From NCBI RefSeq assembly GCF_017115095.1, contig NZ_JABXKI010000234.1, forward strand, positions 13,349-47,730: a stretch of 34,382 bases of DNA, in the 5' to 3' direction. Below are positions 1 through 8,810 of the stretch, piece after piece; position 1 is the first letter of the stretch; each line of letters begins with the position of its first letter. The position numbers and the translations under genes were made by a program. Under the pieces are notes generated by a model. That model did not search any database. It was not told the origin of the DNA and saw nothing but the letters and a program-made list of their open reading frames with translations. Source of the DNA: Nostoc sp. NMS4 (GTDB lineage: Bacteria > Cyanobacteriota > Cyanobacteriia > Cyanobacteriales > Nostocaceae).

Positions 1-2
1 TT

Positions 3-1316
3 GAGTTTTATAAAAAACAATATGTTTCTGCTAGTCAGGGAAATTATGATATTTATGTTGTTTTTGTAGAAAAGGGTTTGAATTTATTAAATAAAAATGG
101 TCATTTAGGTTTTATTTTACCCCATAAGTTTTTTAATGCTCAATATGGAGAATCTTTAAGAAGGTTAATTTCTGAAGGTAAATTTCTTAAAAAGATTGTT
201 TATTTTGGAGATCAACAAGTTTTTCCAAATGTTTCAACTTATACTTGTCTATGCTTCTTGTCTAAAACAAAACAGTCAGAAGTAAATTTTATTCAAGTAA
301 AAGATTTATTAAAATGGATTATTGATGGTAATGCAGAAGAAACTCTGTTGAATGATAAATCTATTACAAGTGAAAGTTGGGATTTTGGTAAAAGTAAAAA
401 TTCTGTTTTATTCGATAAATTTAATGACGATAAATTTATCAGTTTAAGTCAGCTAATAACTAATATTTCTCAAGGTATTAGAACAAGTGCTAATGAAATA
501 TATGTTGTAGATTTAATCTCTCAAGAACATAATTTACTACAGGTATATTCTAAAGCTTTAAATAAAATAGTTGCAATTGAATCTGATTTAACTTCTCTCT
601 TTTTACAGGGTAAGGAAATAAAGCCGTATCAACTTTTATATTCCAGTAAGTTATTAATTATTCCTTATGAAATAATTAACGGAAATGTTCATCTTATAAA
701 TGATGATAAATTGCGTAATAACTATCCCTTAACTTTTGATTATCTAATGCAAAATAGACAATTTTTAGAAAATAGAGAAAAAGGAAAAATGCTTGGTTTA
801 GATTGGTATGCTTATATTTACCCTAAAAATATAGAATTGATGAAAAAACCAAAAATATTAGTCCCTGATATTGCAAATCAAGCTTCTTTTGCTTGGGATG
901 AAAAAGGAGATTATGCATTTACCAGTGGTTATGGAATTCTACTTAAGAATAATATTCAAGAATCAATTAAATATATTTTAGGATTACTCAATAGTAAAGT
1001 TTTAGATTTTTATCTGAAGAATATTAGTACCACAATGCGAGGAGGCTTTTTTCGTTATTTTACTCAGTTTGTTGAACAATTACCAATTCGATTGATTGAT
1101 TTTTCCAATTCTCAAGAAAAAAACATTCATAGTCAAATAATTCAGCTTGTTGAACAAATGCTTTACCTCCATCAACAACTAAATCAAGCACCAACACCCC
1201 CAGCCAAAAAAAGAATTCAACAACAGATTAATGCCACAGATAGACAAATAAATCAATTAGTGTATGAACTCTATGGATTAACCGATGAGGAAATAGCTAT
1301 TGTTGAAGGTGTATGA
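3..1316 (+). CDS. Eco57I/TaqI-type restriction-modification protein, 3' part (5' end outside window)
   Basis: The frame is open from base 3, so this is the C-terminal part of a longer protein; the TTG at 78 is not a real start. The residues after the edge (NYDIYVVFVEKG, then GHLGFILPHKFF) match the region just after the catalytic NPPY motif of Eco57I-type N6-adenine methyltransferases, so the SAM-binding part lies upstream. The middle and end (FTSGYGILLKN, LGLLNSKVLDFYLK, GGFFRYFTQFVEQLPI) look like a TaqI-like target-recognition domain, followed by a Gln-rich helical tail ending ELYGLTDEEIAIVEG, common in cyanobacterial members. Such proteins methylate adenine and often also cut DNA (type IIG). 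The gene is very AT-rich with no HIP1 octamer, unlike its neighbours, which suggests transfer. It converges on the next gene with stop codons two bases apart. Family call is firm; whether the upstream half is intact cannot be seen. Confidence 0.85.
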   Translation, partial: EFYKKQYVSASQGNYDIYVVFVEKGLNLLNKNGHLGFILPHKFFNAQYGESLRRLISEGKFLKKIVYFGDQQVFPNVSTYTCLCFLSKTKQSEVNFIQVKDLLKWIIDGNAEETLLNDKSITSESWDFGKSKNSVLFDKFNDDKFISLSQLITNISQGIRTSANEIYVVDLISQEHNLLQVYSKALNKIVAIESDLTSLFLQGKEIKPYQLLYSSKLLIIPYEIINGNVHLINDDKLRNNYPLTFDYLMQNRQFLENREKGKMLGLDWYAYIYPKNIELMKKPKILVPDIANQASFAWDEKGDYAFTSGYGILLKNNIQESIKYILGLLNSKVLDFYLKNISTTMRGGFFRYFTQFVEQLPIRLIDFSNSQEKNIHSQIIQLVEQMLYLHQQLNQAPTPPAKKRIQQQINATDRQINQLVYELYGLTDEEIAIVEGV

Positions 1317-1318
1317 AT

Positions 1319-1705
1319 TCAATCTGAAGATTCTCCATCTCTGCGCCCAAGTTCATAAATGCCAGCACCCATACAGGCTAATATACCTGTACTAATTCCC
1401 CAACTCTCACCTAAAGTAATTTCCAGACCCCAGTTACATAAAGTGCCAACTACCAAAAAAGGCACAATGCTAAATAGTGAGGCGTAGAAAGCGTTTTGGG
1501 ATTCTCTGGCTTTCCGAGTCTTTTCAAATTCTGACTGGCTGGTGTAGAGCGATCGCTCGGCAAAGTTAAACCAGCGATTGAGTTGCTCGATTACCCATTC
1601 ATTGACTCTGGAAAAACCTAGATATAGCGCCAATGACCACAAACTCGCTCCAGCGATCGCGATCGTGTCTAACTCAAAACGGAAAGGCAAAATTTCAGTC
1701 AGCAT
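1319..1705 (-). CDS. small membrane protein of unknown function
   Basis: A 128-residue protein I do not recognise. An N-terminal hydrophobic stretch (about residues 15-30) is followed by an amphipathic charged segment (about 31-70, rich in Arg, Glu and Ser), then a hydrophobic segment at about 73-95 and a third at about 100-117, ending in a charged tail (GRRDGESSD). This suggests two or three membrane helices with a soluble loop. Codon use and a HIP1-type GCGATCGC inside the gene (near 1655) fit the host genome, unlike the AT-rich gene it converges on. The ATG at 1705 has only a weak AGGA upstream. No catalytic motif is visible, and no operon partner lies on this strand, the next gene upstream being tRNA-Phe. 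Confidence 0.6.
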   Translation of the reverse strand: MLTEILPFRFELDTIAIAGASLWSLALYLGFSRVNEWVIEQLNRWFNFAERSLYTSQSEFEKTRKARESQNAFYASLFSIVPFLVVGTLCNWGLEITLGESWGISTGILACMGAGIYELGRRDGESSD

Positions 1706-1802
1706 TGCTTGGTAGAGTCCTGCAAAGGGTCAACTTTAACTGTCAGTAAATAAACCTCTTGTGCAATTTTAAGCATATAAGCTAATACCTAAAAACCACA
1801 AA

Positions 1803-1830
1803 CCCCTTGAAATCATTAGATTTCAAAGGG
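1803..1830 (-). terminator. possible terminator of tRNA-Phe
   Basis: Imperfect hairpin: CCCTTGAAATC at 1804-1814 pairs with GATTTCAAAGGG at 1819-1830, with one bulged A and a 4-base loop. It lies 10 bases beyond the tRNA 3' end, and on the minus strand it is followed by a T-rich stretch after about seven bases. Plausible, but not a textbook terminator. Confidence 0.45.
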
Positions 1831-1840
1831 TTTAATAGAG

Positions 1841-1913
<73 letters not shown>

Positions 1914-1987
1914 TTTTGCTTTTGTCAGCCACGATTAATCAATGTAGCAAAGATAAAAGAATATAGCAAGTCTTTGGAGAAAAATAG

Positions 1988-2857
1988 TTATGCAGCTTTC
2001 AAACTCAACTTAAACCAGACAAAAACGGCTACAAATAGTAGAAATTGGACAAGAACAATACTTGGCCCAGAAGCCAGGTTGAAGATACCTGACACCATGA
2101 TGCCAGCAATGCTGCTAATGGAACCAACTATCACCGACATAACCAGAAAGCGGCTAAAGTGGTGACTCATCAGTTTGGCGGTGGAGGCGGGAATGACCAA
2201 AAAGGCGTTCACCAACAAAACGCCGACAGCTTTAATCGCTACAGCAACGGCGAGCGAAAGTAAGACGACAAAGGCGTAGCGGTACAATTGGACGGGAACG
2301 CCTTGAACTTGGGCGACATCGGGGTTAAGGGTCAATAAAATTTGCTGTCGCAGAGTTGATAGTAAAAATATGCTACCTCCCACAAGGACTAGCAGCGTCA
2401 AAATCAAATCTGTGGTATCGATCGCTAGAATATCGCCGAACAGTACAGCCATCAAGTTGCCACGATATCCTTTAATTAGGCTCGTGAGAATTAAACCGAT
2501 CGCTAATGCCCCAGATAGCACGATGCTAAGTATGCTATCGCTAGCTAAGTCGGTTTTGTCGATAAAGTAAAGGACAATAACCCCAAAAACTAAGGTAAAA
2601 GGTAACAGCATCCAAGTAGGATTTATTTGTAGCAGCACACCTAACGCCACACCTACAAGGGCTGCATGACCAACCGCGTGGCTAAAAAATGACAACTGGC
2701 GCAAGGTGACAAAACTACCCAACATCCCGCCAAGTATTCCCATCAAGGCAGCACCGACGATCGCACGCTGTATCGAAGGAAGTTGTAACAACTCTAACAA
2801 ATCATTACGACTAGCGATCGCAAGCCAAGTTATCTGACAATCATTGAAGAAATTCAT
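1988..2857 (-). CDS. znuB: zinc/manganese-type ABC transporter permease
   Basis: A 289-residue, almost wholly hydrophobic protein of the ABC-3 metal permease family, which forms the inner-membrane channel of ZnuABC/MntABC-type importers. Seven to nine hydrophobic segments are visible from about residue 30 to 285. The family hallmark SHAVGHAALVGVALG occurs at about residues 58-72, as do LLVNAFLVIPASTAKLM-type residues in the cytoplasmic coupling region. It is the last gene of a minus-strand operon, 11 bases after the ATPase gene and after the binding protein. No clear ribosome-binding site precedes ATG 2857, so translation may be coupled to the ATPase gene. Zinc is preferred over manganese because of the Fur/Zur-like upstream sites and the type of binding protein, but sequence alone does not settle the metal. 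Confidence 0.9.
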   Translation of the reverse strand: MNFFNDCQITWLAIASRNDLLELLQLPSIQRAIVGAALMGILGGMLGSFVTLRQLSFFSHAVGHAALVGVALGVLLQINPTWMLLPFTLVFGVIVLYFIDKTDLASDSILSIVLSGALAIGLILTSLIKGYRGNLMAVLFGDILAIDTTDLILTLLVLVGGSIFLLSTLRQQILLTLNPDVAQVQGVPVQLYRYAFVVLLSLAVAVAIKAVGVLLVNAFLVIPASTAKLMSHHFSRFLVMSVIVGSISSIAGIMVSGIFNLASGPSIVLVQFLLFVAVFVWFKLSLKAA

Positions 2858-2868
2858 ACTTGTAGGTA

Positions 2869-3645
2869 TTAATGTTGGTGCTGGTAGCGACTGAAACCTG
2901 GTCCGTAGGTTGCTAACAGGTTTTGCGGTGAAAGGGCAATTTCTGGCTTACCAGTACAAACAATGCTTTGGTTCAGGCAAAGCACGCGATCGCAATGCCG
3001 ATTTACCATATCAATATCGTGAGAAACTTGTAATACTGTCCAACCTTCCTCTCGCTTTAATTCATTTAGCAAAGCGTAAAAATCTGCTGTACCTTGGACA
3101 TCAACACCAGCAAAGGCTTCATCTAGTACCAACAATTTCCGAGGCATTACCAAACAATAAGCCAATAAAACCCGCTTGAGTTGACCACCGCTAAGAGTAC
3201 CAATAGCTTGATGCTGTAAATGATAAGCATCGGTTCGCCGTAAAGCTTCTGTTACTGCTGCTAATTTTTCCCGATCTTGTCTCCATAGCTTAGAGAAAAA
3301 TAAATTCTTTCTTTTACTTTCCTTAGTCCATCCCAGTCCCACCAATTCGCTGACAGAAATAGGAAAGCTGCGGTCAAAAATAAAGTTTTGTGGCATATAG
3401 CCCAATGTGTGGCGCAAATGCCCAAGTCTGGCAATTGGACGACCCAAAATTTCAATCGTCCCTGCACTTCGAGGGATCAAATCTAAAACCGCTTTTACCA
3501 GGGTACTTTTACCAGCACCATTGGGGCCAACAATAGCTGTATCTGTTCCTGGCAACAATTCAAAGGAAACATCTCGAACAGCCAGGTAGCTGCCTTGATA
3601 AACAGTTAATCCTTCTACTTTCAAAATAGCAATGTCATTAGTCAT
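2869..3645 (-). CDS. znuC: zinc/manganese-type ABC transporter ATPase
   Basis: 258-residue ATP-binding subunit that powers the ZnuB channel from the cytoplasmic face. Visible motifs in order are Walker A GPNGAGKST (about residues 40-48), Q-loop MPQN, signature LSGGQLKR, Walker B LLVLDEAFAGVD and the switch histidine in QVSHDID. Length is normal for the family. It sits between znuA and znuB. The gap to znuA is 71 bases filled by a tandem repeat, and the ATG and first codons (MTND) look like part of that repeat, with no ribosome-binding site; see the repeat entry at 3641-3716. The product is otherwise complete, with all ATPase motifs intact. Confidence 0.93.
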   Translation of the reverse strand: MTNDIAILKVEGLTVYQGSYLAVRDVSFELLPGTDTAIVGPNGAGKSTLVKAVLDLIPRSAGTIEILGRPIARLGHLRHTLGYMPQNFIFDRSFPISVSELVGLGWTKESKRKNLFFSKLWRQDREKLAAVTEALRRTDAYHLQHQAIGTLSGGQLKRVLLAYCLVMPRKLLVLDEAFAGVDVQGTADFYALLNELKREEGWTVLQVSHDIDMVNRHCDRVLCLNQSIVCTGKPEIALSPQNLLATYGPGFSRYQHQH

Positions 3646-3716
3646 TGGTTATTTGTCATTGGTTATTGGTCATTGGTCATTGGTCATTTGCAAAGGACAA
3701 CTGACAAATGACAAAC
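3641..3716. repeat. short tandem repeat (CATTGGT/CAATGAC type) between znuA and znuC
   Basis: Repeats of GTCATTGGT(TATT) occur from 3641 to about 3690, followed by the inverted version (GACAAATGACAAACC) to 3716. This is the short tandemly repeated repetitive DNA typical of Nostocales; a related stretch lies at 19384-19515. It fills the znuA-znuC gap and runs into the znuC start codon. The inverted arrangement could form a weak hairpin that lowers expression of znuC and znuB relative to znuA. Confidence 0.8.
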
Positions 3717-4730
3717 CTATTTACACGATGTTTCCAGGGTTTGTAAATTAGCTTTCATTGCCTTGAAATAATGCTGCGGATCTGTTTCGCCAGTTTCTAG
3801 AGAATCCAGGGTACGCAAATTTAATTTCAAATCTTTAGAGAGACTGGTCAGCAGTTTGTTATCTACTCCTGGTTCGCTAAATAAAGCTTTAACTTTGTAT
3901 TTTTTCACAGCATTGACGGCATTTTGGACATCTGTTGGTGAAAGTTGATCTTCGGGAATTTGCACCACTGCAACTTGCTTGAGGTTATAGCGTTTAGCTA
4001 AATATGGAAACGCATCATGAAAGGTAATAAAGGTGCAACTGGGGTTTTTCTGTAAAGTCTGCTGAAATTCGCTGTTTAAACTTTCTAATTCTTTAATATA
4101 AGCTGTAGCATTTGCTTCGTAAGTAGCTTTGTTCGTCGGATCGGCTGCAATTAATCCATCTCGAATATTTGTTACCTGCTGTTTTGCTAAAACTGGATCT
4201 AACCAAACATGAGGATTACCTTGACTATGTTCGTGGCCTTTTTCATCTGGTGTCGTTTTCACAACAGGTGAAATTTCATTTAAGGGTTTAATACCAATAC
4301 TTGCATCAATTTCAGTTAATTTGGGATTTTGGGCATTTTTGACAGTACCTACTAGAAATTCCTCTAAACCTAAACCATTTTTTATTAACACATTAGCAGT
4401 AGCGATCGCTTTGACATTTCCTGGTGTCGCTTGGTATTCATGCACCTCCGTACCAGGTGGCACTAGAATTTCTACATCTGCCACATTCCCAGCTACTCCC
4501 TTAGTAAACAAATATATTGGCAAAAATGTCGCCACTATTTTAGTTTTTCCCGACTGCACTGCTGGGGTAGAGGCAGCTTCCTGTGCTTGCGGCGACCGTT
4601 CGGAAGTGCTTCCCTGACTCGGATTCGATTGGCTACACCCAGTAGACATCGACAACATTAACAAAGCAATGATGGGCAATATGCCGCTTCTTTGGCTGCC
4701 TTTTCTAATTTCTCTGCTATTCACAATCAC
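3717..4730 (-). CDS. znuA: zinc/manganese-binding lipoprotein of the ZnuABC importer
   Basis: 337-residue solute-binding protein of the cluster 9 metal-binding family (ZnuA/TroA-like), which captures metal in the periplasm and delivers it to ZnuB. The N-terminus has basic residues, a hydrophobic stretch and a lipobox-like STGC, so it is probably a membrane-anchored lipoprotein. Expected ligands are visible: His in VHEYQATPGN, His in NPHVWLDP, His in TFHDAFPYLAKRY and the acidic SEPGVDNKL near the C-terminus. A short His/Glu loop (DEKGHEHSQG) matches the charged loop of zinc-type members. The start is GTG at 4730, supported by GAGGAG at 4739-4744 eight bases upstream. It is the first gene of the operon, divergent from the porin, with Fur/Zur-like sites at 4811-4857. 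Confidence 0.92.
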   Translation of the reverse strand: MIVNSREIRKGSQRSGILPIIALLMLSMSTGCSQSNPSQGSTSERSPQAQEAASTPAVQSGKTKIVATFLPIYLFTKGVAGNVADVEILVPPGTEVHEYQATPGNVKAIATANVLIKNGLGLEEFLVGTVKNAQNPKLTEIDASIGIKPLNEISPVVKTTPDEKGHEHSQGNPHVWLDPVLAKQQVTNIRDGLIAADPTNKATYEANATAYIKELESLNSEFQQTLQKNPSCTFITFHDAFPYLAKRYNLKQVAVVQIPEDQLSPTDVQNAVNAVKKYKVKALFSEPGVDNKLLTSLSKDLKLNLRTLDSLETGETDPQHYFKAMKANLQTLETSCK

Positions 4731-4810
4731 GATATTTTCTCCTCAAAACGATGCTTGCTCTGCCTCTGTCATAATCGCTGTTGACAATGAGACCTATTCT
4801 AAACTCTATA

Positions 4811-4857
4811 CTAGAATAATTCTCATTCTCATTTTTAGTATATAATATTATCATTGT
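4811..4857. promoter_or_regulatory. candidate Fur/Zur operator(s) in the znuA-porin divergent promoter
   Basis: On the minus strand, 4811-4837 contains GAGAAT-GAGAAT-T-ATTCTA, which resembles the three-hexamer Fur box (GATAAT GATAAT nATTATC). At 4841-4853 a second site, TGATAATATTATA, is a near palindrome. Both lie 80-125 bases upstream of znuA and about 215-260 upstream of the porin. Fur-family regulators (Zur for zinc) bind such AT-rich sites and repress when metal is plentiful. The match is by eye only. Confidence 0.5.
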
Positions 4858-5017
4858 GGGTTTCCAGTGTAATGAGTAACAAAAAATTTTTTCAGACGGT
4901 ACAGCCTTCTGCAATTTAGTTTTCTTAGTTTTCCCTGGATAATTAGGATTTATTGACTTTTTGATCAAAAAGGTTGCTTACTTCTGATAAGATTACTGAC
5001 AAATATTCTCATAAAGT

Positions 5018-5035
5018 ACACATTTAAAAATGTGT
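5018..5035. promoter_or_regulatory. palindrome in the porin leader
   Basis: Perfect 18-base palindrome ACACATTT-AA-AAATGTGT, 36 bases upstream of the porin start codon. It may be a protein-binding site or a small mRNA hairpin. No family is recognised. Confidence 0.35.
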
Positions 5036-5070
5036 GTGTATGTGAATAGGAAATCAGTGTGAGGAGAAAA

Positions 5071-6678
5071 ATGCAAAAATTCTGGAAATATCTGCTAGTT
5101 AGTCCAGCAGTCTGTGGTGTCATGCTATTTGTTAATACTGCTACATTTGCAGGTGAAACAGAAACATCAGTTAAGTCTGAAATCAATCAACCGCAAGTTT
5201 TAGCTAATCCAGACATAAAAGCTCAAAACATGGCGCAAGTTACCTCAGTGTCTCAATTTTCTGATGTACAACCTACCGACTGGGCATTCCAAGCATTGCA
5301 GTCCTTGGTGGAGCGCTATGGCTGTATTGCAGGATACCCAAATAGCACTTATCGCGGTAATCGGGCATTAACGCGATATGAGTTTGCTGCTGGTTTGAAT
5401 GCTTGTCTCGATCGCATTAACGAACTGATTGCTACAGCCACTGGCGATTTAGTTAACAAACAAGATTTAGCCACATTACAAAAGCTGCAAGCAGATTTTT
5501 CCGCAGAACTGGCGACACTCCGAGGTCGTGTGGATGCAGTAGAAACACGCTCTGCTGAATTGGAGGCCAATCAGTTCTCAACCACAACTAAACTGAGTGG
5601 GGAAGTGGTAATTGCGATCGCAAGTGTCATCGGTGGGAACACAGTTAATGGTCAAAAAGTCAACCAAAATACCGTCCTTGCAGACCGCGTGCGTCTGAAC
5701 CTCGACACCAGTTTTACTGGTCAAGATTTACTCAGAACACGACTTCAGGCAACAAATCTAGACCCCTTCTCTCAGACTGCTACCTTTACACCAGAAGGTG
5801 ACTTCCGATTTGCTGGTGGTAACAACAGTAATGGAGTTGTCATAGACGCGCTGTTGTATCAGTTCCCTCTCGGTAAGAAAACAGGCATTACCCTGGAAGC
5901 AAATGCAGGTGCAATTGATGATTTCACCAATACAGTCAACCCGTACCTAGATGGGGACGGTGGTAGCGGTGCCCTTTCCCATTTTGGGACTCGCAACCCA
6001 ATTTATTATCTAGTCAATGGTACTGGTATAGGAATAAAGCACGAGTTCAGTGATAAAGTAGAACTAAGCTTAGGGTATTTAGCGAATGATGCTGCTAACC
6101 CTCAGCTAGGCTCTGGACTGTTCAACGGTGCTTATGGTGCTATGGGGCAGTTAACTGTTAAGCCTAGCAACCAAATTACCCTTGGTTTGACCTACATTAA
6201 CGCCTACAAAAATACTTTTTTTGCCAATGGTAGTGGTGGTAGCAATAACGCTAATGATAATATATTGCAAAATGCTTCCAGTAACTCCTACGGTATAGAA
6301 GCATCCTTTCAACCTAGCTCAAAATTTGTGATTGGTGGTTGGGCTGGCTTGACTAAAGCTCGCGTCCTTTCAGTTGGTGATGCTGACATCTGGAACTATG
6401 CCGTCACACTGGCTTTCCCGGATCTTGGTAAAAAAGGTAACATTGCAGGAATTATTGTGGGTATGGAACCTAAAGTTACCAGTGTGAGCAGTTCTCTCCG
6501 CAATGCAGGTATCAACAAAGATCCAGACACTTCATATCACATTGAAGGTTTCTATCAATATAAACTGAGTGACAATATCAGCATTACCCCAGGAGTTATC
6601 TGGCTGACAGCACCAGACCATAACAATCAAAACGACGATATCGTGATTGGAACAGTGAGAACCACATTCAGTTTTTAA
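5071..6678 (+). CDS. SLH-domain OprB-type outer-membrane porin
   Basis: An outer-membrane channel of the cyanobacterial SLH-OprB ('iron uptake porin') family, about 535 residues. The order is a signal peptide (KYLLVSPAVCGVMLFVNTATFA), an SLH domain (FSDVQPTDWAFQALQSLVERYGCIAGYP...TRYEFAAGLNACLDRI) that binds peptidoglycan-linked polymer, a short coiled coil (about residues 125-165), then a beta-barrel region ending in the aromatic VRTTFSF typical of barrel proteins. ATG 5071 is chosen over GTG 5059 because GAGGAG at 5061-5066 is correctly spaced for it. The gene is divergent from znuA and shares its upstream region, suggesting a role in passing metal ions across the outer membrane. From memory, a porin next to znuA also occurs in other Nostocales; not checked. 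Confidence 0.9.
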   Translation: MQKFWKYLLVSPAVCGVMLFVNTATFAGETETSVKSEINQPQVLANPDIKAQNMAQVTSVSQFSDVQPTDWAFQALQSLVERYGCIAGYPNSTYRGNRALTRYEFAAGLNACLDRINELIATATGDLVNKQDLATLQKLQADFSAELATLRGRVDAVETRSAELEANQFSTTTKLSGEVVIAIASVIGGNTVNGQKVNQNTVLADRVRLNLDTSFTGQDLLRTRLQATNLDPFSQTATFTPEGDFRFAGGNNSNGVVIDALLYQFPLGKKTGITLEANAGAIDDFTNTVNPYLDGDGGSGALSHFGTRNPIYYLVNGTGIGIKHEFSDKVELSLGYLANDAANPQLGSGLFNGAYGAMGQLTVKPSNQITLGLTYINAYKNTFFANGSGGSNNANDNILQNASSNSYGIEASFQPSSKFVIGGWAGLTKARVLSVGDADIWNYAVTLAFPDLGKKGNIAGIIVGMEPKVTSVSSSLRNAGINKDPDTSYHIEGFYQYKLSDNISITPGVIWLTAPDHNNQNDDIVIGTVRTTFSF

Positions 6679-6697
6679 TTTTTTAAAATCTGAAAAT

Positions 6698-6726
6698 AAG
6701 ACGCAAATTTATCTTTTGCGTCTTTC
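6698..6726 (+). terminator. rho-independent-type terminator of the porin gene
   Basis: A perfect 10-base-pair stem AAGACGCAAA (6698-6707) / TTTGCGTCTT (6715-6724) with a 7-base loop, ending in a short T run, begins 20 bases after the porin stop codon. Confidence 0.75.
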
Positions 6727-7130
6727 ATTGTGTTTATGGTTTTAAAAATAAACCTCAGCATTTTTACTGAGCTTAATATCTCAAAACACTATAGTTATTT
6801 TCATGTAAATGCAATAGGTTGTAGAGACAGAAAAATGAAAATATCTAGTAGATTAACGCAGATAAAACAGATAAATTGCGGAAATTACTTAAAAATTTCC
6901 CTTTTTAGGATTGTTAGTTAAAGGCTTAAAGTCAATACAGTTCAGTTAAGCAATTTTTATCCTTCTCTTTCTTTTCTCTGTGTCCTCTGCGCCTCTGCGG
7001 TAGCCTACGGCAAGCTACGTTAAAAAAATGACTTCGAGAAAGACTGCTAGCCTTAATCCAAGGGTATTGCAATACTGCGTAGGGTTTGAAAATTTGTAGG
7101 TTGGGTTGAGCGAAGTGAAACCCAACAAAA
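6727..7130. repeat. gene-free stretch with interspersed cyanobacterial repeats
   Basis: No credible gene. A weak AT-rich hairpin (GGAAATT 6880-6886 / AATTTCC 6894-6900, then CTTTTT) is present. At 6976-7021 lies a CTCTGCG-rich interspersed repeat ending in TAGCCTACGGCAAGCTACG. At 7096-7127 is a GTTGGGTT...AACCCAAC inverted repeat with a GAGCGAAGTGA centre; this unit is widespread in Nostocales. The ORFs here are AT-rich spacer or repeat. Confidence 0.6.
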
Positions 7131-7159
7131 CAAAAAGACCAGCCTCCCACAGCTGGTCT
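7131..7159 (-). terminator. likely terminator downstream of murA
   Basis: Perfect 8-base-pair hairpin AGACCAGC (7136-7143) / GCTGGTCT (7152-7159). Read on the minus strand it is followed by TTTTTG, giving a classic intrinsic terminator. It is about 280 bases beyond the murA stop; nothing else on this strand needs it. A second stem, AAGGGAGA/TCTCCCTT at 7376-7404, lies closer to murA but lacks a T run. Confidence 0.6.
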
Positions 7160-7436
7160 AAAAAATGTTTTTGCGTTGTCTTCTCAAGAGAGTTAAAACC
7201 CAATTGCGCGTTCCCAAAATGCAACGGGCAACTTTTCTTAACAATATTGTAACAGCCAACACAGATTTTTCCTGAATATTCATCAAAAAAAGATACGGAC
7301 AAAGCTTAAAAGCCTCTATCTATTAGGAGAATTCAGCAGATTGCAGGAGTATAGATGGGAGAGAGAAAGGCAGACAAGGGAGAATATTTTACCTCGTCTC
7401 CCTTATTCCTCTCATCCCCGCGTCAGTTTCAACCAA

Positions 7437-8810
7437 TCAATTTCCATTTGACAGGCTACTGATGCTGGGAGCGATTTCTGCATCTTTTGATGTTTCGCCC
7501 ACGCGGAGAATTTTAGCCCCCAATTGCTGCAATTTCACATCAAGTCGATCGTAGCCGCGATCGAGGTGCTGTAAACCCTGAATTGTGGTTTGTCCTTCCG
7601 CCGCTAGTCCGGCGATTACTAACGCTGCCGATGCTCGTAAGTCTGTACCTAATACTGGTGCGCCAGATAATTTTGGGACTCCCCGAACGAAAGCAGCATT
7701 GCCTTTGACACGAATATCTGCCCCCAAGCGATTCAACTCTGAGGCATGACGCAAGCGATTTTCAAAGACGGATTCGTTAATTACGCTGTCGCCTTCTGCC
7801 ACTGATAGCAAAGCCATGAATGGCGCTTGCATATCTGTGGGAAAACCTGGATGGTATTGAGTTTCAATATCCGTTGCTTTGAGGGTTTCTGCTGGCAGAA
7901 TATGTAAGTGTTCAGGCTTGTCCTCAATTATTGTTACTCCAATATCCCGCAGCTTGGCAATGACTGGGATCAGATGTTCTGGAGCCACTGGCGAGAGGAT
8001 AAGTTCTGAGCGGGTAATTGCTGCTGCTAGCAAAAACGTCCCGGCCTCAATGCGATCGGGAATAATGCTGTAGTCAACAGAATGCAACTTGGGGACTCCT
8101 TCGATAATAATCCTGCTAGTCCCCGCGCCCTTAATCTTCGCTCCCATCGCGTTACAGAAGTTAGCTAGATCGACTACTTCCGGTTCTCTGGCAGCATTTT
8201 CGATGATGGTTTCACCCTCTGCTAGGGTAGCCGCCATCATCAAGTTTTCCGTTGCTCCAACGCTGGCGATGTCTAAGTAAATCTTCGCACCTTTTAATCT
8301 CCGGCTACTGCCAGGGACGTAGGCATTACAAATGCCATGCTCAATTTGCACCTCCGCTCCCATCGCTTGCAGTCCCCTGACATGCAAATCAACTGGTCTT
8401 GCTCCAATCGCACAACCGCCTGGTAAGGGCATCTGTGCTACTCCCAGTCTCGCCAGAATCGCTCCAATGGCGAAAAAACTCGCTCTCAATTGGGTAACTA
8501 ATTCGTAGGGAGCTTTTGAGGTTTTAATCTCGCTGGCGTTGATGTCTAAAATGTCACCTTGTCGGGTTAATTCTACACCCAAAGCTGATAACACCTGACC
8601 CATCCGGTCTACGTCCGCTAATAAAGGGACATTACGGATACGACAATCGCCCGGACACAGCAAGGCTCCAGCCATGATCACCAGTGCTGAATTTTTTGCC
8701 CCGCTAATTTTCACATGACCCTGCAAAGGATGCCCACCCCAAATTTGCAAGACTGAGGAGTCTGCTTCTGGAGCAATTTTGACATCTGGTAAGCTGGTAG
8801 AAGGATTAAT
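7437..8810 (-). CDS. murA: UDP-N-acetylglucosamine 1-carboxyvinyltransferase
   Basis: First committed enzyme of peptidoglycan synthesis: transfers enolpyruvate from PEP to UDP-GlcNAc in the cytoplasm. Visible marks are [10 protein letters not shown] near the N-terminus (Lys and Asn of the active site), [31 protein letters not shown] (catalytic Cys loop), the [19 protein letters not shown] segment and [15 protein letters not shown] near the end. The usual reading would start at TTG 8750, but the frame stays open upstream with no ATG, GTG or TTG. GGAGGT at 8817-8822 sits six bases before an ATT codon at 8808-8810, while TTG 8750 has no ribosome-binding site. I therefore start at ATT (457 residues, adding about 20 residues including [15 protein letters not shown]). 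If this is wrong, the protein is 437 residues. Monocistronic by appearance. Confidence 0.93.
   Translation of the reverse strand: MNPSTSLPDVKIAPEADSSVLQIWGGHPLQGHVKISGAKNSALVIMAGALLCPGDCRIRNVPLLADVDRMGQVLSALGVELTRQGDILDINASEIKTSKAPYELVTQLRASFFAIGAILARLGVAQMPLPGGCAIGARPVDLHVRGLQAMGAEVQIEHGICNAYVPGSSRRLKGAKIYLDIASVGATENLMMAATLAEGETIIENAAREPEVVDLANFCNAMGAKIKGAGTSRIIIEGVPKLHSVDYSIIPDRIEAGTFLLAAAITRSELILSPVAPEHLIPVIAKLRDIGVTIIEDKPEHLHILPAETLKATDIETQYHPGFPTDMQAPFMALLSVAEGDSVINESVFENRLRHASELNRLGADIRVKGNAAFVRGVPKLSGAPVLGTDLRASAALVIAGLAAEGQTTIQGLQHLDRGYDRLDVKLQQLGAKILRVGETSKDAEIAPSISSLSNGN

Noticed and set aside
3641..3716. CRISPR-like array
   Set aside because: Repeats are 7-9 bases with no unique spacers of constant length; this is short tandem repeat DNA.
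6730..6921. 63-residue ORF after the porin gene
   Set aside because: Begins five bases after the terminator stem-loop, AT-driven composition, no motif.
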